Shown here: one piece after another, positions 27,719-40,747 of the stretch
Numbering within the stretch: position 1 is the first letter of the stretch
How the letters are laid out: each line of letters begins with the position of its first letter
From: Rivibacter sp049446155
GTDB taxonomy: Bacteria; Pseudomonadota; Gammaproteobacteria; Burkholderiales; Burkholderiaceae_C
Reading direction: 5' to 3'
Length of the DNA stretch: 64,000 nucleotides
Assembly: GCF_049446155.1 (NCBI RefSeq)
Contig: NZ_JBMSEE010000009.1
Coordinates: forward strand, 124,001 to 188,000
Notes under the pieces: model-generated
The model's input: the letters and a program-made list of their open reading frames with translations, nothing else
What the model was told of the DNA's origin: nothing
Databases searched by the model: none
Position numbers and translations under genes: made by a program

Positions 27719-27790
27719 GGCAGAACTCCAAATACAGGGGCCGCTTCCGGGTTGGGGTCAACCCTGGGAAGCGGCCGGGTCGGGCTTAGG

Positions 27791-28261
27791 TCAGAAGCGG
27801 AAGTGCGAGAAGGCCTTGTTGGCTTCGGCCATGCGGTGCACTTCGTCGCGCTTCTTCATCGCGCCGCCGCGGCCTTCGGCCGCTTCGAGCAGTTCGTTGG
27901 CCAGACGCTGGGCCATCGACTTCTCGCTGCGCTTGCGCGCCGATTCCTTGAGCCAGCGCATCGCGAGGGCCATCCGGCGGACAGGACGAACTTCCACGGG
28001 AACTTGGTAGTTCGCACCGCCCACGCGGCGGGACTTCACTTCGACCATCGGCTTCACGTTGTTCAGCGCGGTGAGGAACACCTCGAGCGGATCACGCTGG
28101 GCCTTCTTCTCGACGGTGTCCAGGGCACCATAGATGATGCGCTCGGCCACAGCCTTCTTGCCGGACTCCATGATCACGTTCATGAACTTCGAGAGATCGA
28201 CCGAGCCGAACTTCGGGTCGGGCAGGATCTCGCGCTTGGGGACTTCGCGACGACGGGGCAT
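27791..28261 (-). CDS. rpsG: 30S ribosomal protein S7
   Basis: S7, 156 residues, a primary binder of the 16S 3' domain. MPRRREVPKREILPDPKFGS and the GGANYQVPVEVRP beta-hairpin identify it. In E. coli S7 represses the str operon by binding the rpsL-rpsG spacer; the corresponding spacer here holds a stem-loop (separate entry). Confidence 0.98.
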   Translation of the reverse strand: MPRRREVPKREILPDPKFGSVDLSKFMNVIMESGKKAVAERIIYGALDTVEKKAQRDPLEVFLTALNNVKPMVEVKSRRVGGANYQVPVEVRPVRRMALAMRWLKESARKRSEKSMAQRLANELLEAAEGRGGAMKKRDEVHRMAEANKAFSHFRF

Positions 28262-28309
28262 TTCTCTTCCTTCCAGTCTTCAGTCGGCTCGGGCCTCGGC
28301 CCTCGCCAC

Positions 28310-28338
28310 GGATGCCATACCGACTTCAGGAGGCATCC
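28310..28338 (-). promoter_or_regulatory. stem-loop in the rpsL-rpsG spacer
   Basis: GGATGCC / GGCATCC, a perfect 7-bp stem with a 15-base loop, about 49 bases ahead of the rpsG ATG. The 157-base spacer is the place where S7 binds its own mRNA in E. coli, so this is a candidate S7 autoregulatory element. The match is positional, not sequence-based. Confidence 0.4.
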
Positions 28339-28418
28339 ACTTACTCAGCACGCGCACTCTGGTGATCGCGCACCGCGATTGACGCACGCTCGCGTGCGCC
28401 CTTGATGACAGCCTGGGC

Positions 28419-28796
28419 TTAGGCCTTCTTCGGACGCTTCGCGCCGTACTTGGAGCGCGATTGCTTGCGGTCCTTGACGCCTTGCAGGTCCAGCGAGCCG
28501 CGCACGATGTGGTAGCGCACGCCCGGCAGATCCTTGACGCGGCCGCCGCGCACGAGCACCACGCTGTGCTCTTGCAGGTTGTGGCCTTCGCCGCCGATGT
28601 AGGAGATGACCTCGAAGCCGTTGGTCAGGCGCACCTTGGCGACCTTACGCAGCGCGGAGTTCGGCTTCTTCGGAGTGGTGGTGTACACGCGAGTGCACAC
28701 GCCGCGTCGCTGCGGGCAGTTCTGCATCGCAGGCGACTTGGACTTCGTGGCCTCGACCTCACGGCCTTGGCGCACGAGCTGGTTGATGGTGGGCAT
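28419..28796 (-). CDS. rpsL: 30S ribosomal protein S12
   Basis: S12, 125 residues (124 in E. coli), the decoding-centre protein and first gene of the str operon. MPTINQLVRQGREVEATKSK starts it; the streptomycin-related positions are wild type (both Lys in TTTPKKPNSALRK and the Lys in GGRVKDLPGVRYH). The frame is open far upstream, but this ATG matches the family and leaves a leader of about 180 bases behind the promoter. Confidence 0.98.
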   Translation of the reverse strand: MPTINQLVRQGREVEATKSKSPAMQNCPQRRGVCTRVYTTTPKKPNSALRKVAKVRLTNGFEVISYIGGEGHNLQEHSVVLVRGGRVKDLPGVRYHIVRGSLDLQGVKDRKQSRSKYGAKRPKKA

Positions 28797-28980
28797 GAGT
28801 AACTTGTTCCCGTTTGAAGTTACGACTAACTGTCCTTCCGACGGGCTGGCCGCAAGAGCTTCACCAAGCAAGGCGCCGCCGCGAACGGCAAGCGCGAAGG
28901 GGCCGCGAGGCGCACCGCTTGGCGGTGAACCCGGGCCCTGCTCGACAAAGAGCGCGACACAAACTGTCGAAAAGCCCGCG

Positions 28981-29009
28981 ATTATATTTGGGCACGCCTC
29001 AGCTCGCAA
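28981..29009 (-). promoter_or_regulatory. str-operon promoter
   Basis: Minus strand: perfect -10 TATAAT (28986-28981), 17-base spacer, -35 TTGCGA (29009-29004, 4/6). It directs rpsL-rpsG-fusA-tuf. The PIN-domain gene on the other strand starts only 43 bases beyond the -35, so the control regions are back to back. Confidence 0.8.
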
Positions 29010-29051
29010 GGTAAGACGACGGTGGGGTGATCTGACTCGCCTGCCCTTCCC

Positions 29052-29480
29052 ATGACCAAGCTGCGCTCCATCGTCGTGCTCGACACCAACGCGGTGCTCG
29101 ACTGGCTCGTCTTTCGCGAACCGACGATGCAGTCGATCGGTCGCGCCATCGTGGAGCGGCAGATGGATTGGTTCGCAACGGCGGCCATGCGAGAGGAACT
29201 GATGCTAGTGCTCGCTCGCACGGAAATACAGAACTGGCATCCCGATCTGTACTCGATCGAGGCGCAGTGGGCTGCACACGCCCAGATGCTGGAGGCGCCG
29301 CCGAGCCCGCCGCGCGCGCCCCGCTGCACCGATCCAGACGACCAGATCTTCATCGACCTGGCCTTGGCCCATCGCGCGCGCTGGCTCGTCAGCCGCGACC
29401 GCGCCGTGCTGCGCCTCAAGCGCGCCCTCGCGGCCCACGGCGTGCAGGTGCTCGCGCCACCGCAGTGGCAGCCGGACTGA
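29052..29480 (+). CDS. PIN-domain protein, putative ribonuclease, no antitoxin partner
   Basis: A 142-residue PIN-fold protein resembling the COG1569-type putative toxin nucleases. Acidic metal-site candidates are Asp11 in IVVLDTNAVLDW, a Glu in MREELMLVLAR, and the Asp residues in CTDPDDQIFIDLA and LVSRDRAVL near the C-terminus, so the quartet expected for activity looks complete. It is the only plus-strand gene inside some 35 kb of minus-strand translation and transcription genes. No small antitoxin gene lies next to it, so it may be solitary. No ribosome site is visible before the ATG. Confidence 0.82.
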   Translation: MTKLRSIVVLDTNAVLDWLVFREPTMQSIGRAIVERQMDWFATAAMREELMLVLARTEIQNWHPDLYSIEAQWAAHAQMLEAPPSPPRAPRCTDPDDQIFIDLALAHRARWLVSRDRAVLRLKRALAAHGVQVLAPPQWQPD

Positions 29481-29490
29481 AGGCATGAAA

Positions 29491-29543
29491 AAGGGCGGCC
29501 GAAGCCGCCCTTGGGGAAGATGACCGGCAGCCGAGGCTGCCGG
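29491..29543 (-). terminator. rpoC terminator plus accessory hairpin
   Basis: On the minus strand rpoC is followed by a stem CCGGCAGC / GCTGCCGG (29524-29543) and then a textbook intrinsic terminator: AAGGGCGGC-TTCG-GCCGCCCTT with TTTTTCAT after it (29491-29512). The TTCG tetraloop gives extra stability. It ends the secE-to-rpoC transcription block and may also stop the convergent PIN gene. Confidence 0.93.
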
Positions 29544-29554
29544 ATTCGCCTGGC

Positions 29555-32500
29555 TTACTCGCCGGCCGGCTCGTCGCCCGCCGGAACGTCGGCACCGGCC
29601 GAGGCCAGCGCCGCCAGTTCCTCGGCTTCCTGCATCGCGATCGCGCGGCGCTCGGCGTCGTCCATCTCCTCCTTGACGCGGCGCGCCTGGTGGAAGGCGA
29701 GACCGGTGCCGGCGGGGATCAGGCGGCCGACGATGACGTTCTCCTTGAGACCGCGCAGCTCGTCGCGCTTGCCCATGATCGCCGCTTCGGTCAGCACGCG
29801 GGTCGTTTCCTGGAACGACGCCGCCGAGATGAACGAGTCGGTCGACAGCGAGGCCTTGGTGATGCCCAGCAGCACGTCGGCGTGCGTGGCAGTCAGCTTG
29901 CCCTCGGCGCGCAGGCGATCGTTGGTCTCCAGCAGCGCGGCGCGCTCGACCTGCTCGCCGGCGATGTACGTGCTGTCGCCCGGGTTGACGATCTGAACGC
30001 GGCGCAGCATCTGGCGAACGATCACTTCGATGTGCTTGTCGTTGATCTTCACGCCCTGCAGACGATAGACGTCCTGCACCTCGTCGACGATGTAGGTCGC
30101 CAGCGCCTCGATGCCCAGCAGGCGCAGGATGTCCTGCGGATCGGCCGGACCGTCGACGATGGACTCGCCCTTGTTCACCACCTGGCCTTCGTGCACGAGG
30201 ATGTTCTTTTCCTTCGGCACCAGCTCTTCCCAGACCTTGCCGTCCGGATCGGTGATCTGCAGGCGAACCTTGCCCTTGGTCTCCTTGCCGAACGACACGG
30301 TGCCGGTGATCTCGGCCAGCGTGCCCTTGTCCTTGGGCGTGCGGGCCTCGAACAGCTCGGCCACGCGCGGCAGACCGCCGGTGATGTCGCGGGTCTTCTG
30401 GCCTTCGACCGGAATGCGCGCGAGCACTTCGCCCGGGGCGAGGTCCTGGCCGTCGCGGATCTGGATCAGCGCGCCGACCTGGAAGCCGATCGTCACCGAG
30501 TGGTCGGTGCCGGGGATCTTGACCTCGTGGCCGCCGGCATCCAGCAGCTTGACCTGCGGACGCACCACCTTGGCGACGCCGCGGCGCTTCGGGTCGATGA
30601 CCACCAGCGTCGACAGGCCGGTCACTTCGTCGACCTGCTTGGCGACGGTCACGCCTTCCTCGACGTTCTCGAACTTCGCTTTGCCGGCGAACTCCGTGAT
30701 GATCGGGCGGGTCAGCGGATCCCAGTTCGCCAGCACCGTGCCAGCCTTGATGGACTGGTCGGCCTTGACGTTCAGCGTCGCGCCGTACGGCACCTTGTGG
30801 CGCTCGCGCTCGCGGCCGTGCTGGTCGGCGATGATGATCTCGCCCGAACGCGAGATCACCACCAGCTCGCCCTTGCCGTTGGTCACGTAGCGCATCGTGG
30901 CGTTGAAGCCGATGTGACCATCGCTCTTCGCCTCGACGCTCGACGCCACCGCGGCGCGCGATGCCGCACCACCGATGTGGAAGGTACGCATCGTCAGCTG
31001 CGTGCCCGGCTCGCCGATGGACTGCGCGGCGATCACGCCCACCGCTTCGCCGGTGTTCACCAGGCCGCCGCGGCCGAGGTCGCGGCCGTAGCACTTGGCG
31101 CACAGGCCGAAGCGCGTGCCGCAGGTCAGCGGCGTGCGGACCTTGACCTCGTCGACGCCGGCGGCTTCCACCTCGTCGAGCGTGTCTTCGTCCAGCATCT
31201 TGCCGGCCGGCACGAGCGTGGCCTGCGTTTCCGGATGCAGCACGTCGACCGCCGTCACGCGGCCTAGGATGCGGTCGCGCAGCGACTCGATGACTTCACC
31301 GCCCTCGACCAGCGCGCGCATCGCGATGCCGTTGTCGGTGTGGCAGTCGTCCTCGGTGACGACCAGGTCCTGCGTCACGTCGACCAGTCGGCGCGTCAGG
31401 TAGCCGGAGTTCGCGGTCTTCAGCGCGGTGTCCGCGAGGCCCTTTCGGGCGCCGTGGGTCGAGATGAAGTACTGCAGAACGTTCAGGCCTTCTCGGAAGT
31501 TCGCCGTGATCGGCGTCTCGATGATCGAGCCGTCCGGCTTGGCCATCAGGCCGCGCATGCCGGCGAGCTGGCGGATCTGGGCGGCGCTGCCGCGCGCGCC
31601 GGAGTCGGCCATCATGTAGATGGAGTTGAACGACTCCTGGTCCACTTCCTTGCCGTGGCGGTCGACCACCTTCTGCTTGGCCAGCTGGCTCATCATGACC
31701 TTGCCGACCTCGTCACCCGTCTTGCCCCAGATGTCGACGACCTTGTTGTAGCGCTCGCCGGCGGTCACGAGACCCGAGACGTACTGCTGCTCGATCTCCT
31801 TGACCTCCTTCTCGGCGCGCTCGATCAGGCCGTGCTTCTCCTTCGGCACGAGCATGTCGTCGATGCCGATCGAGATGCCCGCGCGCGTGGCCAGGCGGAA
31901 GCCGCTTTGCAGCAGCTTGTCGGCCAGCACCACGGTCTCCTTCAGGCCGCACTTGCGGAACGAGGTGTTGATCAGGCGCGAGATTTCCTTCTTCTTGAGC
32001 GCCTTGTTGATGTTGGAGAACGGCAGGCCCTTGGGCAGGATCTCCGACAGCAGCGCGCGGCCGACCGTCGTCTCGACGAGCTTGGTCTGCGGCACGAACT
32101 CGCCTTGCGCGTCCTTGGTCCACTCGACCAGGCGCACGCTCACCTTGGCGGTGATCTCGACCACGCCGTTGTCCAGCGCGCGCTGCAGCTCGGCGATGTC
32201 GGCGAAGACCATGCCTTCGCCGCGGCCGTTGATGCGCTCGCGGGTCGCGTAGTAGAGGCCGAGCACGACGTCCTGCGACGGCACGATCGACGGTTCGCCG
32301 TTGGCCGGGAACAGCACGTTGTTGGAGGCGAGCATCAGCGCGCGCGCTTCCATCTGCGCTTCGATCGACAGCGGCACGTGGACCGCCATCTGGTCACCGT
32401 CGAAGTCGGCGTTGAACGCCGCGCAGACCAGCGGGTGCAGCTGGATCGCCTTGCCTTCGATCAGCACCGGCTCGAACGCCTGGATGCCCAGGCGGTGCAG

Positions 32501-33778
32501 CGTCGGCGCACGGTTCAAGAGGACCGGGTGCTCCTTGATGACCTCTTCGAGGATGTCCCACACCACCGGCGTGCCGGCCTCGACTTCCTTCTTCGCCGCC
32601 TTGATGGTGGTGGCGATGCCCATCGCCTCGAGGCGCGAGAAGATGAAGGGCTTGAACAGCTCGAGCGCCATCAGCTTGGGCAGGCCGCACTGGTGCAGCT
32701 TGAGCGTCGGGCCGACCACGATGACCGAACGGCCCGAGTAGTCGACACGCTTGCCCAGCAGGTTCTGGCGGAAGCGGCCGCTCTTGCCCTTGATCATGTC
32801 GGCCAGCGACTTCAGCGCGCGCTTGTTCGCACCGGTCATCGCCTTGCCGCGACGGCCGTTGTCGAGCAGCGAGTCCACCGCCTCCTGCAGCATGCGCTTT
32901 TCGTTGCGCACGATGATCTCGGGCGCCTTCAGTTCGAGCAGGCGCGCAAGGCGGTTGTTGCGGTTGATGACGCGACGATAGAGGTCGTTCAGGTCGGAGG
33001 TCGCGAAGCGGCCGCCGTCCAGCGGCACCAGCGGACGCAGGTCCGGCGGCAGCACCGGCAGCACGTCCAGGACCATCCAGTTCGGCTTGATGCCCGACTT
33101 CTTGAAGGCCTCCATCACCTTGAGGCGCTTGGAGTTCTTCTTGATCTTGAGCTCCGAGCCGGTCATGTCGTTGCGGAGTTTGTCGATCTCGATGTCGAGA
33201 TCCATCTCCTCCAGCAACTTCTTGATGCCCTCGGCGCCCATCAGCGCGATGAACTCGTCGCCGTATTCACGACGCTTCGCGTCGTAGTCGTCCTCGGTCA
33301 TGATCGAGAACTTCTTGAGCGGCGTCATGCCCGGGTCGACGACCACGTAGGCTTCGAAGTACAGCACGCGCTCGATGTCGCGCAGCGTCATGTCGAGCAC
33401 CAGGCCCAGACGCGACGGCAGCGACTTCAGGAACCAGATGTGCGCGCACGGCGCGGCGAGGTCGATGTGACCCATGCGCTCGCGGCGCACCTTGGTCTGC
33501 GTGACTTCGACGCCGCACTTCTCGCAGATCACGCCGCGATGCTTGAGGCGCTTGTATTTGCCGCACAGGCACTCGTAGTCCTTGATCGGACCGAAGATCT
33601 TGGCGCAGAACAGGCCGTCACGCTCGGGCTTGAACGTGCGGTAGTTGATCGTCTCGGGCTTCTTCACCTCGCCGAAGGACCACGAACGGATCTTCTCGGG
33701 CGAAGCGAGCCCGATCTTGATCGCGTCGAAGTGCTCGTCCGGCGTGAATTGCTTGAAGAGATCCAGCAAACCTTTCAT
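29555..33778 (-). CDS. rpoC: RNA polymerase beta' subunit
   Basis: Catalytic clamp subunit, 1407 residues, exactly the E. coli length. The N-terminal zinc ribbon is CLCGKYKRLKHRGVICEKCG; the active-site Mg2+ loop NADFDGD is in AAFNADFDGDQMAVHVPLS; the second zinc site includes CGTRFGLCAKCYG, and the trigger-loop region HIGGAASRAAV follows. It begins 17 bases after rpoB and ends at a strong intrinsic terminator. Confidence 0.99.
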   Translation of the reverse strand: MKGLLDLFKQFTPDEHFDAIKIGLASPEKIRSWSFGEVKKPETINYRTFKPERDGLFCAKIFGPIKDYECLCGKYKRLKHRGVICEKCGVEVTQTKVRRERMGHIDLAAPCAHIWFLKSLPSRLGLVLDMTLRDIERVLYFEAYVVVDPGMTPLKKFSIMTEDDYDAKRREYGDEFIALMGAEGIKKLLEEMDLDIEIDKLRNDMTGSELKIKKNSKRLKVMEAFKKSGIKPNWMVLDVLPVLPPDLRPLVPLDGGRFATSDLNDLYRRVINRNNRLARLLELKAPEIIVRNEKRMLQEAVDSLLDNGRRGKAMTGANKRALKSLADMIKGKSGRFRQNLLGKRVDYSGRSVIVVGPTLKLHQCGLPKLMALELFKPFIFSRLEAMGIATTIKAAKKEVEAGTPVVWDILEEVIKEHPVLLNRAPTLHRLGIQAFEPVLIEGKAIQLHPLVCAAFNADFDGDQMAVHVPLSIEAQMEARALMLASNNVLFPANGEPSIVPSQDVVLGLYYATRERINGRGEGMVFADIAELQRALDNGVVEITAKVSVRLVEWTKDAQGEFVPQTKLVETTVGRALLSEILPKGLPFSNINKALKKKEISRLINTSFRKCGLKETVVLADKLLQSGFRLATRAGISIGIDDMLVPKEKHGLIERAEKEVKEIEQQYVSGLVTAGERYNKVVDIWGKTGDEVGKVMMSQLAKQKVVDRHGKEVDQESFNSIYMMADSGARGSAAQIRQLAGMRGLMAKPDGSIIETPITANFREGLNVLQYFISTHGARKGLADTALKTANSGYLTRRLVDVTQDLVVTEDDCHTDNGIAMRALVEGGEVIESLRDRILGRVTAVDVLHPETQATLVPAGKMLDEDTLDEVEAAGVDEVKVRTPLTCGTRFGLCAKCYGRDLGRGGLVNTGEAVGVIAAQSIGEPGTQLTMRTFHIGGAASRAAVASSVEAKSDGHIGFNATMRYVTNGKGELVVISRSGEIIIADQHGRERERHKVPYGATLNVKADQSIKAGTVLANWDPLTRPIITEFAGKAKFENVEEGVTVAKQVDEVTGLSTLVVIDPKRRGVAKVVRPQVKLLDAGGHEVKIPGTDHSVTIGFQVGALIQIRDGQDLAPGEVLARIPVEGQKTRDITGGLPRVAELFEARTPKDKGTLAEITGTVSFGKETKGKVRLQITDPDGKVWEELVPKEKNILVHEGQVVNKGESIVDGPADPQDILRLLGIEALATYIVDEVQDVYRLQGVKINDKHIEVIVRQMLRRVQIVNPGDSTYIAGEQVERAALLETNDRLRAEGKLTATHADVLLGITKASLSTDSFISAASFQETTRVLTEAAIMGKRDELRGLKENVIVGRLIPAGTGLAFHQARRVKEEMDDAERRAIAMQEAEELAALASAGADVPAGDEPAGE

Positions 33779-33795
33779 GTGGCTCTCCTATCCCT

Positions 33796-37923
<4,128 letters not shown>

Positions 37924-38225
37924 CAATCACTCCGTGTCGAATGAACGCGGCCCGGCCTTGGCTGCGCTCGTTCGGCGACTGGCGATACAGGCCTTGCGCC
38001 TGTTCTGCTTGGTGGCTGGCCACTACCAGCCGCTGGCGGACAACCGCGGCATTGCACCGCGGCCCGACCAAACCGGTTCTCTGCAGTCGGATCAGAGAAC
38101 ACTTGGAAGAACCCGGCATGATGCGCGCTCGGGTGCTTCCAGGTGCTCTCCAGGGGCCAAGCCCCTGAAGTGCGAAAGGCCGGACGCCCTTTTCAAGGCG
38201 CCCAGCCTGCTTCGATCGAGCGGAA
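37924..38225 (-). promoter_or_regulatory. rplL-rpoB intercistronic region with hairpins
   Basis: This 302-base gap has no gene. The transcript can form CAGGGG / CCCCTG with a 5-base loop (38151-38167), and a CCGCGG / CCGCGG stem (38044-38062) lies further on. In E. coli the same interval carries an attenuator and RNase III site that set the r-protein:polymerase ratio; the hairpins here could do likewise, but no T-run or clear promoter is visible. Confidence 0.45.
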
Positions 38226-38606
38226 TTACTTGAGCTCGACCTTGGCGCCGGCTTCTTCCAGCTTCTTCTTGGCGGCCTCGGCGTCGGCCTTGGCGATGCC
38301 TTCCTTGACGGGCTTCGGCGCGCCGTCGACCAGGTCCTTGGCCTCCTTCAGGCCCAGGCCGGTGATCTCGCGCACGGCCTTGATCACGCCGACCTTGTTG
38401 GCGCCGGCTTCGAGCAGCACGACGTTGAACTCGGTCTTCTCTTCAGCAGCGGCGGCAGCGCCACCAGCCGCGCCGCCGGCGGCCGGGGCGGCCATGGCGG
38501 CGGCGGACACGCCGAACTTCTCTTCGATCGCCTTCACGAGCTCGTTGAGCTCCATGACGGACATGCTGTCGAGCGCGGTCAGGAATGCGTCTTTGTCGAA
38601 AGCCAT
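38226..38606 (-). CDS. rplL: 50S ribosomal protein L7/L12
   Basis: Stalk protein that recruits translational GTPases, 126 residues (121 in E. coli). The N-terminal dimerisation helix is MAFDKDAFLTALDSMSVMEL, the Ala/Gly-rich hinge is AAPAAGGAAGGAAAAAEE, and the factor-binding C-terminal domain includes NKVGVIKAVREITGLGLKEAK. It follows rplJ by 45 bases. Confidence 0.98.
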   Translation of the reverse strand: MAFDKDAFLTALDSMSVMELNELVKAIEEKFGVSAAAMAAPAAGGAAGGAAAAAEEKTEFNVVLLEAGANKVGVIKAVREITGLGLKEAKDLVDGAPKPVKEGIAKADAEAAKKKLEEAGAKVELK

Positions 38607-38651
38607 TTGGGATTCCTCAATACGGTTGAATGTTCAGAAAACGGATCGTGG

Positions 38652-39158
38652 TCAGGCAGCGGCAGGAGCCGCTTCGCCCTTCTTTTCGGCGACAGCCGCC
38701 AGCACGCGCGCGGTGCGCGAGATCGGCGACTTGAGAAGACCGGCCAGCTGAGCCAGCAGGACTTCCTTGCTCGGGATCGAGGCCAGGGCCTTCACCCCGT
38801 TCGCGTCGAGCGCCTTGCCGGCATAGGCGCCGGCCTTCACGATCAGCTTGTCGTTGGTCTTGGCGAAGTCCGCGATGACCTTCGCCGCCGCCACGGCGTC
38901 TTCGGAGAAGCCGTAGATCAGCGGACCGGACATGCTCTCGGCGGCCACCTCGAACGGCGTGCCGGCAACGGCGCGACGCGCGAGCGTGTTCTTCAGCACG
39001 TGAAGGTACACGCCCCGCTCGCGCGCCGTCTTGCGCAGCGCGTTCAGGTGCTCCACCGTGAGTCCGCGGTACTCGGCCAGCGCCAGCGTCTGTGCCTTGG
39101 CCGCCTGGGCCGACACTTCCGCGACGACTTCTGCCTTTTCGTTGCGATTCAGACTCAA
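38652..39158 (-). CDS. rplJ: 50S ribosomal protein L10
   Basis: Stalk-base protein L10, 168 residues (165 in E. coli), which carries L7/L12 dimers. MSLNRNEKAEVVAEVSAQAAK is the family N-terminus (first residues). The start codon is TTG at 39158, preceded by AGGAG seven bases ahead; no in-frame ATG fits. A weak initiator codon is consistent with a gene whose product represses its own translation, as L10 does in E. coli. Confidence 0.97.
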   Translation of the reverse strand: MSLNRNEKAEVVAEVSAQAAKAQTLALAEYRGLTVEHLNALRKTARERGVYLHVLKNTLARRAVAGTPFEVAAESMSGPLIYGFSEDAVAAAKVIADFAKTNDKLIVKAGAYAGKALDANGVKALASIPSKEVLLAQLAGLLKSPISRTARVLAAVAEKKGEAAPAAA

Positions 39159-39305
39159 GGTCTACTCCTATGAAACGTGCCGAAGTCCTTCGGACCGCGG
39201 CACACCCGGTTGCAGCGACCTTCTGTCCAGGAACCCCGCCCGGCCGCAGCCTTCGCTGCTTTCGAACGGCAAACCCTTCCAGCGGGACCGCCATCTGCGC
39301 TGGCC

Positions 39306-39430
39306 GCAGCCGGAAGGCTGCATTTAGGCGGCTTGCGCCGCACCAGCGGTCTTTGATGACCTGCCCGGCACATGTGCGCCGGGCAGCCCACCAATCCTTG
39401 TCGAGCCGCGCGCCAGACCCCTCGCGCGGC
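39306..39430 (-). promoter_or_regulatory. rplJ leader with three hairpins (candidate L10 leader)
   Basis: In the 283-base rplA-rplJ gap the transcript can form GCCGCGCG / CGCGCGGC (39405-39430, 10-base loop), CTGCCCGGC / GCCGGGCAG (39361-39386, 8-base loop) and GCAGCC / GGCTGC (39306-39321, 4-base loop). No gene is present. The position equals that of the L10/L12-binding leader in E. coli. A promoter is not obvious. Confidence 0.5.
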
Positions 39431-39441
39431 TCCTATGTCAC

Positions 39442-40152
39442 TCAGGCCTGCGAGGCCGGCGCGGCGATGCTCGCCACGTCCACGCGCACACCGACACCCA
39501 TCGTCGACGAGACCGCGACCTTGCGCAGGTAGACGCCCTTGCTCGACGCCGGCTTGGCCTTGTTCAGCGCGTCCAGCAGCGCCTGCAGGTTGCCCACCAG
39601 CTTGTCGGACTCGAACGAACGGCGACCCACGGTGGCGTGGATGATGCCGGCCTTGTCGACACGGAACTGCACCTGGCCGGCCTTGGCGTTCTTCACCGCC
39701 GTCGCGACGTCGGGCGTCACGGTGCCGACCTTCGGGTTCGGCATCAGGCCGCGCGGGCCGAGGATCTGGCCCAGCGTGCCGACCACGCGCATCGTGTCCG
39801 GCGAGGCGATCACGACGTCGAAGTTCAGGTTGCCGGCCTTGACCTGCTCGGCCAGGTCGTCCATGCCGACCACGTCCGCGCCGGCGGCCTTGGCTTCCTC
39901 GGCCTTGGCGCCCTGGGCGAACACCGCCACCCGCTTGGTCTTGCCGGTGCCGTTGGGCATCACGACCGCGCCGCGCACGACTTGATCGGACTTCTTGGCA
40001 TCGATGCCGAGCTGGACGGAGACGTCGATCGACTCGTCGAACTTGGCGGTCGCGCATTCCTTGACGATCGCCAGCGCCTGGTCGATCGGGTACAGCTTGG
40101 TCGAGTCGACCTTGCCCTGCAGCGCCTTCTGACGCTTGGTCAACGTTGCCAT
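39442..40152 (-). CDS. rplA: 50S ribosomal protein L1
   Basis: L1, 236 residues (234 in E. coli), of the mobile stalk at the E site; in E. coli also the repressor of the L11 operon. FDESIDVSVQLGIDAKKSDQ and the signature LGPRGLMPNPKVGTVTPDV are present. Start chosen on homology (MATLTKRQKALQGK); it lies two bases after the rplK stop. Confidence 0.98.
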   Translation of the reverse strand: MATLTKRQKALQGKVDSTKLYPIDQALAIVKECATAKFDESIDVSVQLGIDAKKSDQVVRGAVVMPNGTGKTKRVAVFAQGAKAEEAKAAGADVVGMDDLAEQVKAGNLNFDVVIASPDTMRVVGTLGQILGPRGLMPNPKVGTVTPDVATAVKNAKAGQVQFRVDKAGIIHATVGRRSFESDKLVGNLQALLDALNKAKPASSKGVYLRKVAVSSTMGVGVRVDVASIAAPASQA

Positions 40153-40154
40153 GA

Positions 40155-40586
40155 TCAGAGGCCCTCCACCGTGATGCCCATCGAGCGGGCCGAACCAGCG
40201 ATCGTGCGCACCGCGGCGTCGAGGTCGGCGGCGGTCAGATCCTTCATCTTGGTCTTGGCGATTTCCTCGACCTGGGCGCGCGTGAGCTTGGCGACCTTGT
40301 CGGTGTGCGGCTTGGCCGAACCCTTGTCGACCTTGGCGGCCTTCTTGATCAGCACCGTCGCGGGCGGCGTCTTGAGGACGAAGGTGAACGACTTGTCCGC
40401 GAACGCGGTGATCACCACCGGCAGCACGAGGCCCGGCTCCATACCCTGGGTCTGCGCGTTGAACGCCTTGCAGAACTCCATGATGTTGAGACCGCGCTGA
40501 CCCAGCGCCGGACCGATCGGGGGCGAGGGGTTCGCCTTGCCCGCCGGAATTTGCAGCTTGATGAAGCCGACAATCTTCTTGGCCAT
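40155..40586 (-). CDS. rplK: 50S ribosomal protein L11
   Basis: L11, 143 residues (142 in E. coli), of the GTPase-associated centre and needed for RelA activation. MAKKIVGFIKLQIPAGKANP with the PPIGPALGQRGLNIMEFCK loop identifies it; the Pro-rich hinge where thiostrepton acts is unaltered. First gene of the rplKA pair, with a stem-loop just before it. Confidence 0.98.
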   Translation of the reverse strand: MAKKIVGFIKLQIPAGKANPSPPIGPALGQRGLNIMEFCKAFNAQTQGMEPGLVLPVVITAFADKSFTFVLKTPPATVLIKKAAKVDKGSAKPHTDKVAKLTRAQVEEIAKTKMKDLTAADLDAAVRTIAGSARSMGITVEGL

Positions 40587-40599
40587 GATTTCTCCTGAA

Positions 40600-40629
40600 A
40601 CCGGCACCGCACAGCCGAGCGGTACCGGT
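40600..40629 (-). promoter_or_regulatory. stem-loop directly upstream of rplK (candidate L1 site)
   Basis: ACCGGCACCGC and GCGGTACCGGT (8-base loop) make an 11-bp RNA stem containing one G-U pair; its foot is 14 bases ahead of the rplK ATG, next to the ribosome site. In E. coli L1 represses the L11 operon by binding the rplK leader, so this is a positional candidate. Confidence 0.45.
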
Positions 40630-40747
40630 CGAGTGCAAACGCCAGGGACTGGCTACCCGGGCTCCTCACACCGGTGTCACGTCACCGGCAGCAACGGGCC
40701 GCGTTCGCTGCGCCTTGCGGCACGGCGCCCCGCGGCCGGGGCCTGAA

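Noticed and set aside
29052..29480. A toxin-antitoxin pair including the PIN protein
   Set aside because: No second small gene is adjacent on the plus strand; only the rpsL leader and the rpoC terminator flank it.
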